Shown here in pieces: positions 9,223 to 17,703 of a stretch of DNA of 64,000 bases. The notes under the pieces are model-generated. The model did not search any database. It saw nothing but the letters and a program-made list of their open reading frames with translations, and was not told the origin of the DNA. Position numbers and translations under genes: made by a program. The stretch's first letter is position 1. Each line of letters opens with the position of its first letter. Source of the stretch: Methylococcaceae bacterium (GTDB lineage Bacteria > Pseudomonadota > Gammaproteobacteria > Methylococcales > Methylomonadaceae); assembly GCA_016715325.1 (NCBI GenBank), contig JADKAL010000014.1:434001-498000 (forward strand). The letters are read 5' to 3'.

Positions 9223-10026
9223 TTAACGTTTTGGTTTAAGCGCTATCTTGGCTTCGTCCCAATAGGTGTCGAGTTCGGCGAGTTCGCAGTTTCTCAAATC
9301 CCGTCCGCTTGCCGCCACTTGTTGTTCGATATAGTGAAAGCGTTTGCTGAATTTTTGTGTGCTTTTCTTTAGCGCCAGTTCAGGGTTAACCTTTAAATGG
9401 CGGGCCAAATTAACGGCAACCAGCAACAAGTCGCCGATTTCTTCCTCGATGTGAACTTGGTCGCCGGAAAGCCAGGCTTCTTTGACTTCATCCAACTCTT
9501 CCTGGACTTTGTCGAAAACCGGTTCTACCGAGGTCCAATCGAAACCGAAATTGGCAGCGCGATTTTGGATTTTTTCGCACTCGAGTAAGGCCGGTAAACT
9601 AGCAGGTACGCCATCGAGTACACTGGTTTGTACCGTCACTTTGTTTTTTTCCAGACGTTCGTCGGATTTGGCTTGTTCCCAGGCTTGATGCCGTTCGGCG
9701 TCGTTTGCAAAAACGGCATCGGCGAAGACATGCGGATGTCTGCGAACCAGTTTGTCGCAAATCGCTTCGGATACCTCTTCAAAGGTAAAATGGCCTTGTT
9801 CGGCAGCGATTTGCGAATGAAAAACCACTTGCAGAAGCAGGTCGCCTAGTTCGCCTCGCAAGTCGTCAAGGTCGTTACGTTCGATTGCGTCAACAACTTC
9901 ATAGGCTTCTTCGATAACGTAAGGCTTTAAACTGTTGAAGTCTTGTTTTACATCCCAAGGACAGCCCGTTTCGGGATGACGCAATTGCGCCATAAGCTCC
10001 AATAAAGTCTGAGTATTTTTTAGCAT
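9223..10026 (-). CDS. mazG: Nucleoside triphosphate pyrophosphohydrolase MazG
   Basis: Cytoplasmic house-cleaning enzyme that hydrolyses NTPs and dNTPs to monophosphate and pyrophosphate. Two MazG modules are visible. The N-terminal one has CPWDVKQDFNSLKPYVIEEAYE and the metal-binding helices ERNDLDDLRGELGDLLLQ. The C-terminal one has LDEVKEAW and EEEIGDLLLVAVNLAR. Length 267 matches the two-domain Escherichia coli type. The gene is the last of a probable run dgkA-adenosine kinase-mazG on the minus strand, 14 bases after the kinase. Confidence 0.93.
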   Translation of the reverse strand: MLKNTQTLLELMAQLRHPETGCPWDVKQDFNSLKPYVIEEAYEVVDAIERNDLDDLRGELGDLLLQVVFHSQIAAEQGHFTFEEVSEAICDKLVRRHPHVFADAVFANDAERHQAWEQAKSDERLEKNKVTVQTSVLDGVPASLPALLECEKIQNRAANFGFDWTSVEPVFDKVQEELDEVKEAWLSGDQVHIEEEIGDLLLVAVNLARHLKVNPELALKKSTQKFSKRFHYIEQQVAASGRDLRNCELAELDTYWDEAKIALKPKR

Positions 10027-10040
10027 GTACCGAAAGGGGA

Positions 10041-10973
10041 TTAAAAAGACGATCCGAAATTTTCGAAATAGCGCTGCTGAAAATCATTCATGCTGAATGA
10101 ATGGTTTTGGGTCCCGTTATGTTCGATTTTTATGGCGCCCATCAGCGATGCGACACGGCCTGTGGTTTCCCAGTCTAAATCATTCAATAGACCGTATAGC
10201 AAACCCGCGCGGTGAGCATCGCCGCATCCGGTCGGGTCGAGAAGTTGTTTAGGTTTTGCGGCTGGAATGTCGATACAACGGCCTTGGGTATAAATTTTCG
10301 AACCTTTACTACCTAAGGTGATAATTAGGGCTTCAACTTTTTCAGCGATTTCTTCCAGCGATAAGCCGGTTCGTTCTTGCATCAATTCGGACTCATAGTC
10401 GTTTAAAGTCACCCAGGTGGCCTGTTCAAGTAATGCAAGTAATTCATCGCCGTTAAACATCGGCATGCCTTGACCGGGATCGAAAATAAAGGGAATATCC
10501 AAGTCTTTGAATTGGGAGGCGTGTAACATCATGCCTTCTTTTCCGTCCGGCGAAACGATGCCGATTTTAATATCGCTCGTGGTCGGCACCGAATTCAGGT
10601 GAGAGAAGTTCATCGCGCCGGGATGAAAGGCGGTAATTTGGTTGCCTTCTTCGTCGGTGGTGATATAGGCTTGTCCGGTATAGCTGTTATCTAACACTTT
10701 GATAAATTCGCTCGATAAGCCGTTTTGTCCCAACCACTGGGTATAAGGTTCGAAATCATGACCGACTGTCGCCATAATTAAGGGTTGTTCGCCCAATAGA
10801 TTAAGGTTGTAGGCAATGTTTCCTGCACAACCGCCGTACTCTCGGCGCATGACGGGCACTAAAAAAGAAACATTTAAGATATGTACTTTTTCCGGCAGGA
10901 TATGATTTTTGAATTTATCGTGAAACACCATGATGGTGTCGTATGCCATAGAACCGCAAATTAAGGCGCTCAT
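10041..10973 (-). CDS. PfkB-family sugar/nucleoside kinase, adenosine-kinase-like
   Basis: Ribokinase-fold kinase of 310 residues. The glycine motif GGCAGNIAYNLNLLG and the catalytic anion-hole motif LLDPTGCGDAHRAGLLYGL, with the base Asp in GCGD, are both present. The N-terminus MSALICGSMAYDTIMVF and overall shape match bacterial adenosine-kinase-like members. I chose the ATG at 10973 rather than the one at 11021: it begins the conserved strand and overlaps the dgkA stop by one base (TAATG), indicating coupling. The substrate is inferred, not proven. Confidence 0.82.
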   Translation of the reverse strand: MSALICGSMAYDTIMVFHDKFKNHILPEKVHILNVSFLVPVMRREYGGCAGNIAYNLNLLGEQPLIMATVGHDFEPYTQWLGQNGLSSEFIKVLDNSYTGQAYITTDEEGNQITAFHPGAMNFSHLNSVPTTSDIKIGIVSPDGKEGMMLHASQFKDLDIPFIFDPGQGMPMFNGDELLALLEQATWVTLNDYESELMQERTGLSLEEIAEKVEALIITLGSKGSKIYTQGRCIDIPAAKPKQLLDPTGCGDAHRAGLLYGLLNDLDWETTGRVASLMGAIKIEHNGTQNHSFSMNDFQQRYFENFGSSF

Positions 10974-11344
10974 TACATTCCCCGTAAAAATAAGATGGAT
11001 ATCCAAGTGATTGCCGCCCAAATGAGCGACAGATTGACGGCGGCAGAACCGATGTCTTTGGCTCTGCCGGATAATTCGTGATGTTCAAGCCCTACGCGGT
11101 CTACAACAGCTTCAACCGCTGAGTTAAGCAGTTCGACAAGCAGCACCAACACGATACTACCGACTAATAGTAGTTTTTCGATGACAGTCTGCCCTAGCCA
11201 CAAGGCTAACGGTGTGGTGACGATAAACAAGAGGACTTCCTGCCGGAAAGCCTCTTCATGTTCCCAGGTTGCTTTGTAGCCATAGTAAGAAAATACACAC
11301 GCATTAAGAATGCGCTTGAGTCCTTTAGCATTTTGATTAGCCAT
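10973..11344 (-). CDS. dgkA: Diacylglycerol kinase DgkA
   Basis: Small inner-membrane enzyme that phosphorylates diacylglycerol, recycling the by-product of membrane-derived oligosaccharide synthesis. At 123 residues with three membrane helices it fits the family. The conserved segment ELLNSAVEAVVDRVG followed by HELSGRAKDIGSAAV, which carries the active-site Glu and Asp, is intact. Its stop overlaps the next start as TAATG. Confidence 0.93.
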   Translation of the reverse strand: MANQNAKGLKRILNACVFSYYGYKATWEHEEAFRQEVLLFIVTTPLALWLGQTVIEKLLLVGSIVLVLLVELLNSAVEAVVDRVGLEHHELSGRAKDIGSAAVNLSLIWAAITWISILFLRGM

Positions 11345-11392
11345 TTTTATTTAGAGTCGCTTGCTTGAAAAAATTGTGCGGTAAAGATGGAC

Positions 11393-11776
11393 TTACTCGT
11401 CGATCATCTGTTGATATTCGTCAGCACTCATGAGCTTGTCCAAGCCGGACAGATCGTCGGCTTTTATGCAAAATAACCAAGTACCGAAGGCGTTTTCGTT
11501 AACTTTTTCGGGCTCATCAACGATTGCCGAGTTGATAGCGACGACTTTGCCTGATACAGGGCTGAATAAGTCGGACGCCGTCTTCACCGATTCCACAACA
11601 GCACATTGCTCGTTTTCTGACAAAGTACGGTCCATTTCAGGGAGTTGTATATAAACAAGGTCGCCTAATTGCTGCTGGGCGAAATCGGTAATACCGACGC
11701 GGACTATTTGATCTTCTTCTACACTAACCCACTCGTGGGTCGGGGCGTATTTTAAATCTGCTGGGAGGTTTGTCAT
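11393..11776 (-). CDS. gcvH: Glycine cleavage system H protein
   Basis: Lipoyl carrier of the glycine cleavage complex, shuttling the aminomethyl group between the P, T and L proteins. The lipoylation site VVESVKTASD (Lys65) and the signature region are intact and the length (127) is standard. No gcvT or gcvP lies nearby, so the gene stands apart from its partners here. It is separated from dgkA by 48 bases. Confidence 0.95.
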   Translation of the reverse strand: MTNLPADLKYAPTHEWVSVEEDQIVRVGITDFAQQQLGDLVYIQLPEMDRTLSENEQCAVVESVKTASDLFSPVSGKVVAINSAIVDEPEKVNENAFGTWLFCIKADDLSGLDKLMSADEYQQMIDE

Positions 11777-12158
11777 TCAAGTTCTCGACGGCTACGGGAT
11801 GAGTGGGCTCTTGGATGAATATTGAGCGGTTTTAGATGATATTCGCATTATACTTTAACGTTATCGTATTAACGACTTGTCTTTTGATTAAGCAGGCACA
11901 ATCGATTCCTTTTATTAGAATTTAGTCTAGTGAAGGTCCTGTTGGTGTAAAGCACAAAGCTGCTTAGGAGTATATTGTTAAGCCATTTTTACTATGGAAT
12001 CATGAAATTGTGACAGTTTGCCCAGATTTTTTGATAAATTAAGCTAATGATGACTGTTTTTTGTAGAAATTGACGGAATCGATGATTTTGCAACGCAATT
12101 CCATCGGTCTAACTATTTCTCGTAACAACCGTGTATCATTTGGTCCCGTGAGTACGTA
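11777..12158. other. Divergent intergenic region between gcvH and the first TonB receptor
   Basis: An A+T-rich stretch of about 380 bases that must hold promoters for both directions. I looked for a cobalamin or c-di-GMP riboswitch ahead of the receptor and found no recognisable core. No terminator is apparent. Confidence 0.4.
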
Positions 12159-14162
12159 ATGGTAATGAAATCTTTCCAACTATTTTTGCTTTTCAGCTTA
12201 TGCTCGATGTCCTGGGCGCAAACCGAATCGGCAGAAGTGAATAATAAAGATGTAACCGAACTCGATATGGCCGAGCTACTAAAAGTAAAGGTGACTTCGG
12301 TTTCTAAAAAAACGCAGGCGCTTTCCGATGCGCCGTCGGCGATTTTTGTTATTTCAAATGAAGACATCAAGCGCACGGGGGTTACAAGTGTGCCGGAAGC
12401 ATTACGAATGGCGCCGGGTATCGATGTTGCAAGGATTAACGCAAACCGGTGGGCTATCACCGCAAGAGGATTTAATGGCGGTTTTGCGAACAAGTTGCTG
12501 GTTTTAATCGACGGACGAAGCGTCTATACACCCTCCTTCTCGGGCGTGTATTGGGATGCACAGGATGTCATGTTGGAAGATGTGGACCGCATCGAAGTGA
12601 TCCGAGGGCCGGGTGCAACCTTATGGGGCGCAAATGCCGTTAACGGCGTTATCAACATTATTACGAAGACGTCGGAAAGTACGCAAGGCGGTTTATTAAC
12701 CGCAGGCGGCGGAAATTTGGAAAGGGGATTCGGCGCTTTGCGTTACGGGAAAAAATTGACGGAAGATACCTACGGACGCGTTTATGCCAAAGGATTTACC
12801 CGTTCCGATTTTAATGCTTTAGACGGTGGTCATACCGAAGATAACTGGAGTCGTCAGCAGGGCGGTTTTCGCGTCGATTCTCGGCTATCCGATCAGGATG
12901 AGCTTACTTTTCAAGGCGATCTTTACCAAAATCAGTTAAATCAAAGTTTTTTATTGCCTGATTTTGCGCCACCGTTTTTAAACCGAGCCGATGATAACGC
13001 TAGCGTTGCCGGTTGGAATCTAACATCCCGTTATAAACATATTCTCTCCAGTACTTCAGAGTATTCGTTGCAGTTTTATTACGATCATACTGAGCGCAAG
13101 GAATTTACGATAGGCCAAGCGCTCGATATTTTAGATATCGACTTTCAAAATAACTTTCAAATTACACCGCATCAAAATTTTATTTGGGGCTTAGGGTATC
13201 GCGCTAATTTTGACAGTTTTAATTCGACTCCTTTTTTCCAATTCGATCCAAGCAAACGAAATGTGCAGTTGTTCAGTTCTTTTCTACAAAATGAAATTAT
13301 GTTGATTGACGACAAATTATGGCTGACGATCGGCTCGAAATTCGAACATAACGATTACACTGGTTTTGAAGGCCAGCCCTCTGCCAAGTTGATGTGGGCT
13401 CCCAGTTCTAAACAGCGCGTTTGGGCCTCCGTTTCAAGAGCGGTGAGAACGCCTTCAAGAGGGGAAAACGATATACGGTTGTTGGAAGGCATTTTTACAT
13501 TACCGCCGCCGAATAATCTAACGCTGCCCTTTACCCTGAACGGTAACAGACAATACAATGCTGAGGAGTTATTATCTTTCGAACTCGGTTATCGGTTCAC
13601 GTTGGCAAATAGGGCATCGCTGGATATGACCGCTTTTTACAGCGACTACAACAATTTGAGAACCTCGTCTCCCGGTACTTTGCAAACGGCGGGCAATCTG
13701 CCGTTCTTCTTTACCAATGAAGGTCGCGGCAAAAGTTACGGTTTTGAAACATCAATGGTATGGCAAATGACCGATTGGTGGCGATGGGACGGCACTTACA
13801 GTTTTTTTAATGCCGAATTTTCCCAAGATGCCCTGACGCAAGTAATCAATTCGATAAGTCCTAAACACAAGGTTTCCTTAAGAGCGTTACTTACGCCTAT
13901 CGATAAAGTCAATTTGGATTTTTGGTTTCGATACAATAGTAAAGCAGGAGCTGCATCAGCAAGAACGCTGGATGTCGTTCCAATAAACGAATATGTCACA
14001 TTGGATGCTAGAATAGGATGTCAAATTCATCCGGCTGTTGAGTTATCGGTAACAGGTCAGAATTTGCTGGATAGCCGGCACTTAGAGTTTATCGAAGAAA
14101 CTTACATCTTGCCCACAGAAATACCGCGCGGAGTTTACGGTAAAATTAAATTTGAGTTTTAA
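12159..14162 (+). CDS. TonB-dependent receptor, copy 1 of a duplicated receptor/YfiR pair
   Basis: Outer-membrane 22-strand barrel with a plug domain, driven by TonB. A signal peptide of about 20 residues ends at WAQ. The N-terminal segment LDMAELLKVKVTSVSKK is typical of a receptor subgroup often found beside signalling genes. The plug motifs IEVIRGPGATLWGANAVNGV and ITARGFNGGFANKLLVLIDG are intact, and the protein ends in Phe, as barrel proteins do. The ATG at 12165 is an alternative start giving MKSFQLFLLF. The stop overlaps the start of the YfiR gene by one base (TAATG). The ligand is unknown. Confidence 0.88.
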   Translation: MVMKSFQLFLLFSLCSMSWAQTESAEVNNKDVTELDMAELLKVKVTSVSKKTQALSDAPSAIFVISNEDIKRTGVTSVPEALRMAPGIDVARINANRWAITARGFNGGFANKLLVLIDGRSVYTPSFSGVYWDAQDVMLEDVDRIEVIRGPGATLWGANAVNGVINIITKTSESTQGGLLTAGGGNLERGFGALRYGKKLTEDTYGRVYAKGFTRSDFNALDGGHTEDNWSRQQGGFRVDSRLSDQDELTFQGDLYQNQLNQSFLLPDFAPPFLNRADDNASVAGWNLTSRYKHILSSTSEYSLQFYYDHTERKEFTIGQALDILDIDFQNNFQITPHQNFIWGLGYRANFDSFNSTPFFQFDPSKRNVQLFSSFLQNEIMLIDDKLWLTIGSKFEHNDYTGFEGQPSAKLMWAPSSKQRVWASVSRAVRTPSRGENDIRLLEGIFTLPPPNNLTLPFTLNGNRQYNAEELLSFELGYRFTLANRASLDMTAFYSDYNNLRTSSPGTLQTAGNLPFFFTNEGRGKSYGFETSMVWQMTDWWRWDGTYSFFNAEFSQDALTQVINSISPKHKVSLRALLTPIDKVNLDFWFRYNSKAGAASARTLDVVPINEYVTLDARIGCQIHPAVELSVTGQNLLDSRHLEFIEETYILPTEIPRGVYGKIKFEF

Positions 14163-14740
14163 TGCTTAATCATACTATTTCAACGGTTAATACGCTCTTT
14201 AGCGCAATTAAAATAGCGCCTGTGTTGATGATTTTCCTCCTTATGGAATGCGGAAGTTTTCGCACCGCGCTGGCCGATACCCTTGAAGAGTACACAGTAA
14301 AAGCAGCCTTGTCCCTGAATTTTGCCCGTTTTACCGAGTGGCCTCCCGATGGTTTTACAGCAAATTCATCAGTCATAACGATGTGTACACTCGGGGATAA
14401 TGTAATTCATGACGCTTTTTCCGGGGTGGAAAAGAAAACAATCGGCAAAAAAACCATTACGGTGATAAACCTGACCAGAATCAGGGATCTTAATCAGTGC
14501 CAATTGCTATTTGTGAGCGGAATGGAAAAAAATAAAACGATTCAGCTGATCGACGAAATCAAAATGTCACCCATCTTGACAATAGGTGAAGATGACGATT
14601 TTATAAAAAGCGGCGGTATGGTGATATTGAAAATAGTTGACGGTAAGGTCAGTATGCAAATAAACCTTGATGCCGTCAAAAAAGCTCGGTTACAAATCAA
14701 TTCCAGAGTCTTAAAACTAGCAAAAATAGTTTCCCCTTAA
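14162..14740 (+). CDS. YfiR-family (DUF4154) periplasmic protein, copy 1
   Basis: A 192-residue exported protein. After an N-terminal membrane/signal segment comes the DUF4154 opening EEYTVKAALSLNFARFTEWP, then the family's conserved CTLGDN, a central CQLLFVS, ILTIGED and the ending INLDAVKKARLQINSRVLKLAKI. In Pseudomonas, YfiR is the periplasmic repressor of the CHASE8 diguanylate cyclase YfiN. Here the gene is coupled to a TonB receptor, and a CHASE8 histidine kinase follows downstream. Its two Cys residues (CTL, CQL) match positions used for redox control in YfiR. Confidence 0.85.
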   Translation: MLNHTISTVNTLFSAIKIAPVLMIFLLMECGSFRTALADTLEEYTVKAALSLNFARFTEWPPDGFTANSSVITMCTLGDNVIHDAFSGVEKKTIGKKTITVINLTRIRDLNQCQLLFVSGMEKNKTIQLIDEIKMSPILTIGEDDDFIKSGGMVILKIVDGKVSMQINLDAVKKARLQINSRVLKLAKIVSP

Positions 14741-15061
14741 AAATTGATCCGAAGTCGGATTAATTCGCAAAAACATACCCGCACTCATTGCCCACGTTCA
14801 AACAAAACCGAGTTATTACTAGTTCGGTGGTTTCATAACACATTCACAACAGGATCCTTAAATGGATGCAGGTGACGTTTTTTTCGAGAAATACATCGCA
14901 ATAATTAAGGGCTTAAGCAGACAAAACAGAAGACTTATCTATACTATAAAACTGGGTTTTAATTAGAGGTAAGCCTCGATTTGAAACGGTATTCAACGCA
15001 CTTAGTTTTATGTGCTGAATCAACATTAACCGGTTGCAAGATAATTTTTTCGTAAATCCAC
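14741..15061 (+). other. Intergenic region before the second receptor
   Basis: About 320 bases. Short hairpins are present: ACCGA with TCGGT near 14805-14830, and a weak one pairing TTCAACGCAC with GTGCTGAA near 14990-15018. Neither has a T-run, so no terminator is claimed. A promoter for the second pair probably lies here. Confidence 0.35.
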
Positions 15062-17131
15062 ATGCATAAAAAGAACCTCTTCTTATTTCTATTTTTTTGG
15101 GTTGCACAGTCGGGAATGGCTGAAATTCAATCGCAACCGGATAAGCAGAAAGATGTGACTCAATTGGATATGGCGGATTTGCTCAATGTAAAAGTGACGT
15201 CTGTATCAAAAAAGGCACAAGCTTTATCCGATGCTCCTTCTGCGATTTTTGTAATCAGTAGCGAAGATATAAAACGATCGGGTGTTACTAATGTGCCTGA
15301 AGCATTACGTATGGTGCCGGGTATTGATGTTGCCCGGATAAACTCAAATAAATGGGCGATAACGTCTCGTGGATTTAACGGAAGCTCGGCGAATAAACTT
15401 TTAGTTTTAATTGACGGGCGAAGTGTTTATACGCCGGCATTCTCGGGGGTCTATTGGGACGCCCAAGATGTTATGATTGAAGATATCGATCGTATCGAAG
15501 TCATCCGAGGCCCTGGTGCTACTCTATGGGGTGCTAATGCGGTGAATGGGGTTATTAACATCATAACCAAGGATGCCGAAAAAACACAGGGCGGCTTATT
15601 AACTGCGGGAGGCGGTTCATACGAAACCGGTTTCGGCTCGCTTAGGTACGGAAAAAAACTCGGAGACGACACTTACGGTCGCATATATGCTAAAGGTTTT
15701 CAGCGCGATAATTTCAAAACGTCGGGTAAAAATACCAATGCTGGGGATGATTGGTCGAAGCAACAAGGCGGGTTTCGGATAGATTCGAGACTTACGGAAC
15801 AGGATGAACTTACCTTGCAAGGCGATTTATACCATACCGATATAAATCAAACGCTGATGACTCCGAATTTCATTCCGCCGACTTTCAATCAAACAATCAG
15901 CGATCAAGCCTACAATGAAGGATGGAATATAACATCTCGGTTAAGGCATAAGTATTCAACTACAGCCGAATACATTTTGCAATTTTACTACGATCACACA
16001 CGCCGAAATGAGTTTTTCAGTCAGCAATCGTTAGACACCTTTGATATAGATTTTCAGAATAGTTTTGAATTGACAGATAGTCAGGATTTTATTTGGGGGC
16101 TGGGATATCGAACAAACATGGATCAATTCAACACGACACAATTAACGGCTTTAACGCCTTCTCGTCGAAATACCCAGTTATTCAGTGCTTTTCTGCAGGA
16201 TGAATTCACCTTGGTAGAGGATGCATTGTGGCTGACGATTGGTTCGAAATTCGAACATAACGACTATACCGGTTTTGAAGGTCAGCCTACGGCCCGTTTG
16301 ATGTGGGCGCCAAGTCCTAAACAACGGGTCTGGGCGGCTTTTTCCCGATCTGTCAGGACACCGGCTCGAGCCGAACAGGATGTCGATTTGTTGCGCGCTA
16401 TTTTGCCGAGTCCGCCGTTAGCACAATTTGGCGGTGCTTCATTACCTATGGAAATCTCCATTAACGGAAATAAGGCTTTTCAATCTGAAGTCGAGTTAAC
16501 TTACGAACTCGGCTATCGATTTACTTTTTCACCGAAAGCGTCATTCGACTTCGCTGCATTTTACAACGATTACGATAAATTACGGGATACTGCTTCCTTG
16601 TCTGATGTTCCGACATTCGTGTCACCCGGGACCGATGGAATTCTGCAGCCCCATTTGCATCTACCGTTAGTATTCCAAAATACCGGTAAAGGTCGGACAT
16701 ACGGCTTTTCAACCTCCACGATATGGCAAATGTCCGATTGGTGGCGCTGGGATTTAAATTATAGCTTTTTGAAAACCGAATTTGCCGGAACGTTACAAGT
16801 TGCCACGCAACCGGTAAGCCCGCAAAATAAAGTGTCACTCCGTGCCCTTATTAATCCGGCAGACAATATCAATTTCGATTTATGGCTACGATATAACAGC
16901 GATGCCATTGTGACTGTTCCGACGGTAGTCGGCGGTGCTAATACCACAACAATAAAAGGTTATGTAACCCTTGATGCCAGGCTTGCTTGGAAGCCGATGT
17001 CAAATTTAGAGCTATCGTTGGTAGGGCAAAATTTGCTCGCAGACCGCCATCTGGAATATGTGGACGAGGTTTTCGTTGTACCTAGCGAAATCCCTCGTTC
17101 TGTTTACGGTAAAATTGCGTTCGATTTTTAA
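15062..17131 (+). CDS. TonB-dependent receptor, copy 2 of the duplicated pair
   Basis: Outer-membrane receptor of 689 residues, close paralogue of the gene at 12159. The mature N-terminus and plug are nearly identical (for example LDMADLLNVKVTSVSKKAQA and IEVIRGPGATLWGANAVNGV). The barrel has diverged, mainly in extracellular loops, where copy 2 is longer around residues 440-475 and 505-540. The signal peptide ends near SGMA. Divergent loops on a conserved plug suggest related receptors for different ligands sharing one inner signalling route. The next gene begins 10 bases after the stop. Confidence 0.88.
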   Translation: MHKKNLFLFLFFWVAQSGMAEIQSQPDKQKDVTQLDMADLLNVKVTSVSKKAQALSDAPSAIFVISSEDIKRSGVTNVPEALRMVPGIDVARINSNKWAITSRGFNGSSANKLLVLIDGRSVYTPAFSGVYWDAQDVMIEDIDRIEVIRGPGATLWGANAVNGVINIITKDAEKTQGGLLTAGGGSYETGFGSLRYGKKLGDDTYGRIYAKGFQRDNFKTSGKNTNAGDDWSKQQGGFRIDSRLTEQDELTLQGDLYHTDINQTLMTPNFIPPTFNQTISDQAYNEGWNITSRLRHKYSTTAEYILQFYYDHTRRNEFFSQQSLDTFDIDFQNSFELTDSQDFIWGLGYRTNMDQFNTTQLTALTPSRRNTQLFSAFLQDEFTLVEDALWLTIGSKFEHNDYTGFEGQPTARLMWAPSPKQRVWAAFSRSVRTPARAEQDVDLLRAILPSPPLAQFGGASLPMEISINGNKAFQSEVELTYELGYRFTFSPKASFDFAAFYNDYDKLRDTASLSDVPTFVSPGTDGILQPHLHLPLVFQNTGKGRTYGFSTSTIWQMSDWWRWDLNYSFLKTEFAGTLQVATQPVSPQNKVSLRALINPADNINFDLWLRYNSDAIVTVPTVVGGANTTTIKGYVTLDARLAWKPMSNLELSLVGQNLLADRHLEYVDEVFVVPSEIPRSVYGKIAFDF

Positions 17132-17141
17132 GTTGTCCGAA

Positions 17142-17697
17142 ATGCTGAAAAATCTTAAGCCTAAGATAAAAAGCAGTTTTTTGATAGCTTACCTCGTGGT
17201 GTTATCCGTTATTAACTCTGCGGCGGCAGCGGATCCGGCGGAGGAGTTTACGGTTATAACGGCGTTAACACTAAATTTGGCTAGATTTACCGAGTGGCCA
17301 AATAGTTTGATGTCGAACGAATCGGAGATCCGGCTCTGTGTTATAGGCGATAACGTCATGCAACAAGCTTTCGACAGGCTGGATTCGATGCCTGTCGGGA
17401 CGAAAACGTATAAAATCGGTTCATTTAATGCGGTTAAAAAATTTCACGCAATGTCATTTGCTTTTTATCAGCGGTCTCGATAGAAGTACGGTATTACAAT
17501 TATTAAACGAAATCAAAAATCAGCCTATATTAACTGTAAGTGATGACGACAATCATTTTTTGGTCGACTCCGGTATGGTTGTTTTTAAAGTATTAGAAGG
17601 AAAAGTTAATATTGAGATTAATTTGAATGCAGTTAAATTAGCCGGGCTGGAAATCAGCTCCAGAGTCTTGAAGTTGGCGACCATTTTTAATCCATAA
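17142..17697 (+). CDS. YfiR-family (DUF4154) periplasmic protein, copy 2, with a 1-bp frameshift
   Basis: Paralogue of the gene at 14162. It starts at the ATG at 17142 (MLKNLKPK), with a signal segment ending near AAAA, followed by EEFTVITALTLNLARFTEWP. The run of six A at 17436-17441 breaks the frame: one A fewer gives KNFTQCHLLFISG, which matches copy 1, and continues to 17697 for 184 residues. The C-terminus ISSRVLKLATIFNP is conserved. I take it as an intact gene with a probable sequencing error. The kinase gene starts 6 bases after its stop. Confidence 0.82.
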
Positions 17698-17703
17698 ACT
17701 CAA

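Noticed and set aside
11777..12158. Cobalamin or c-di-GMP riboswitch ahead of the first TonB receptor
   Set aside because: Short fragments such as CAAAGC occur, but no paired core of either class could be assembled.
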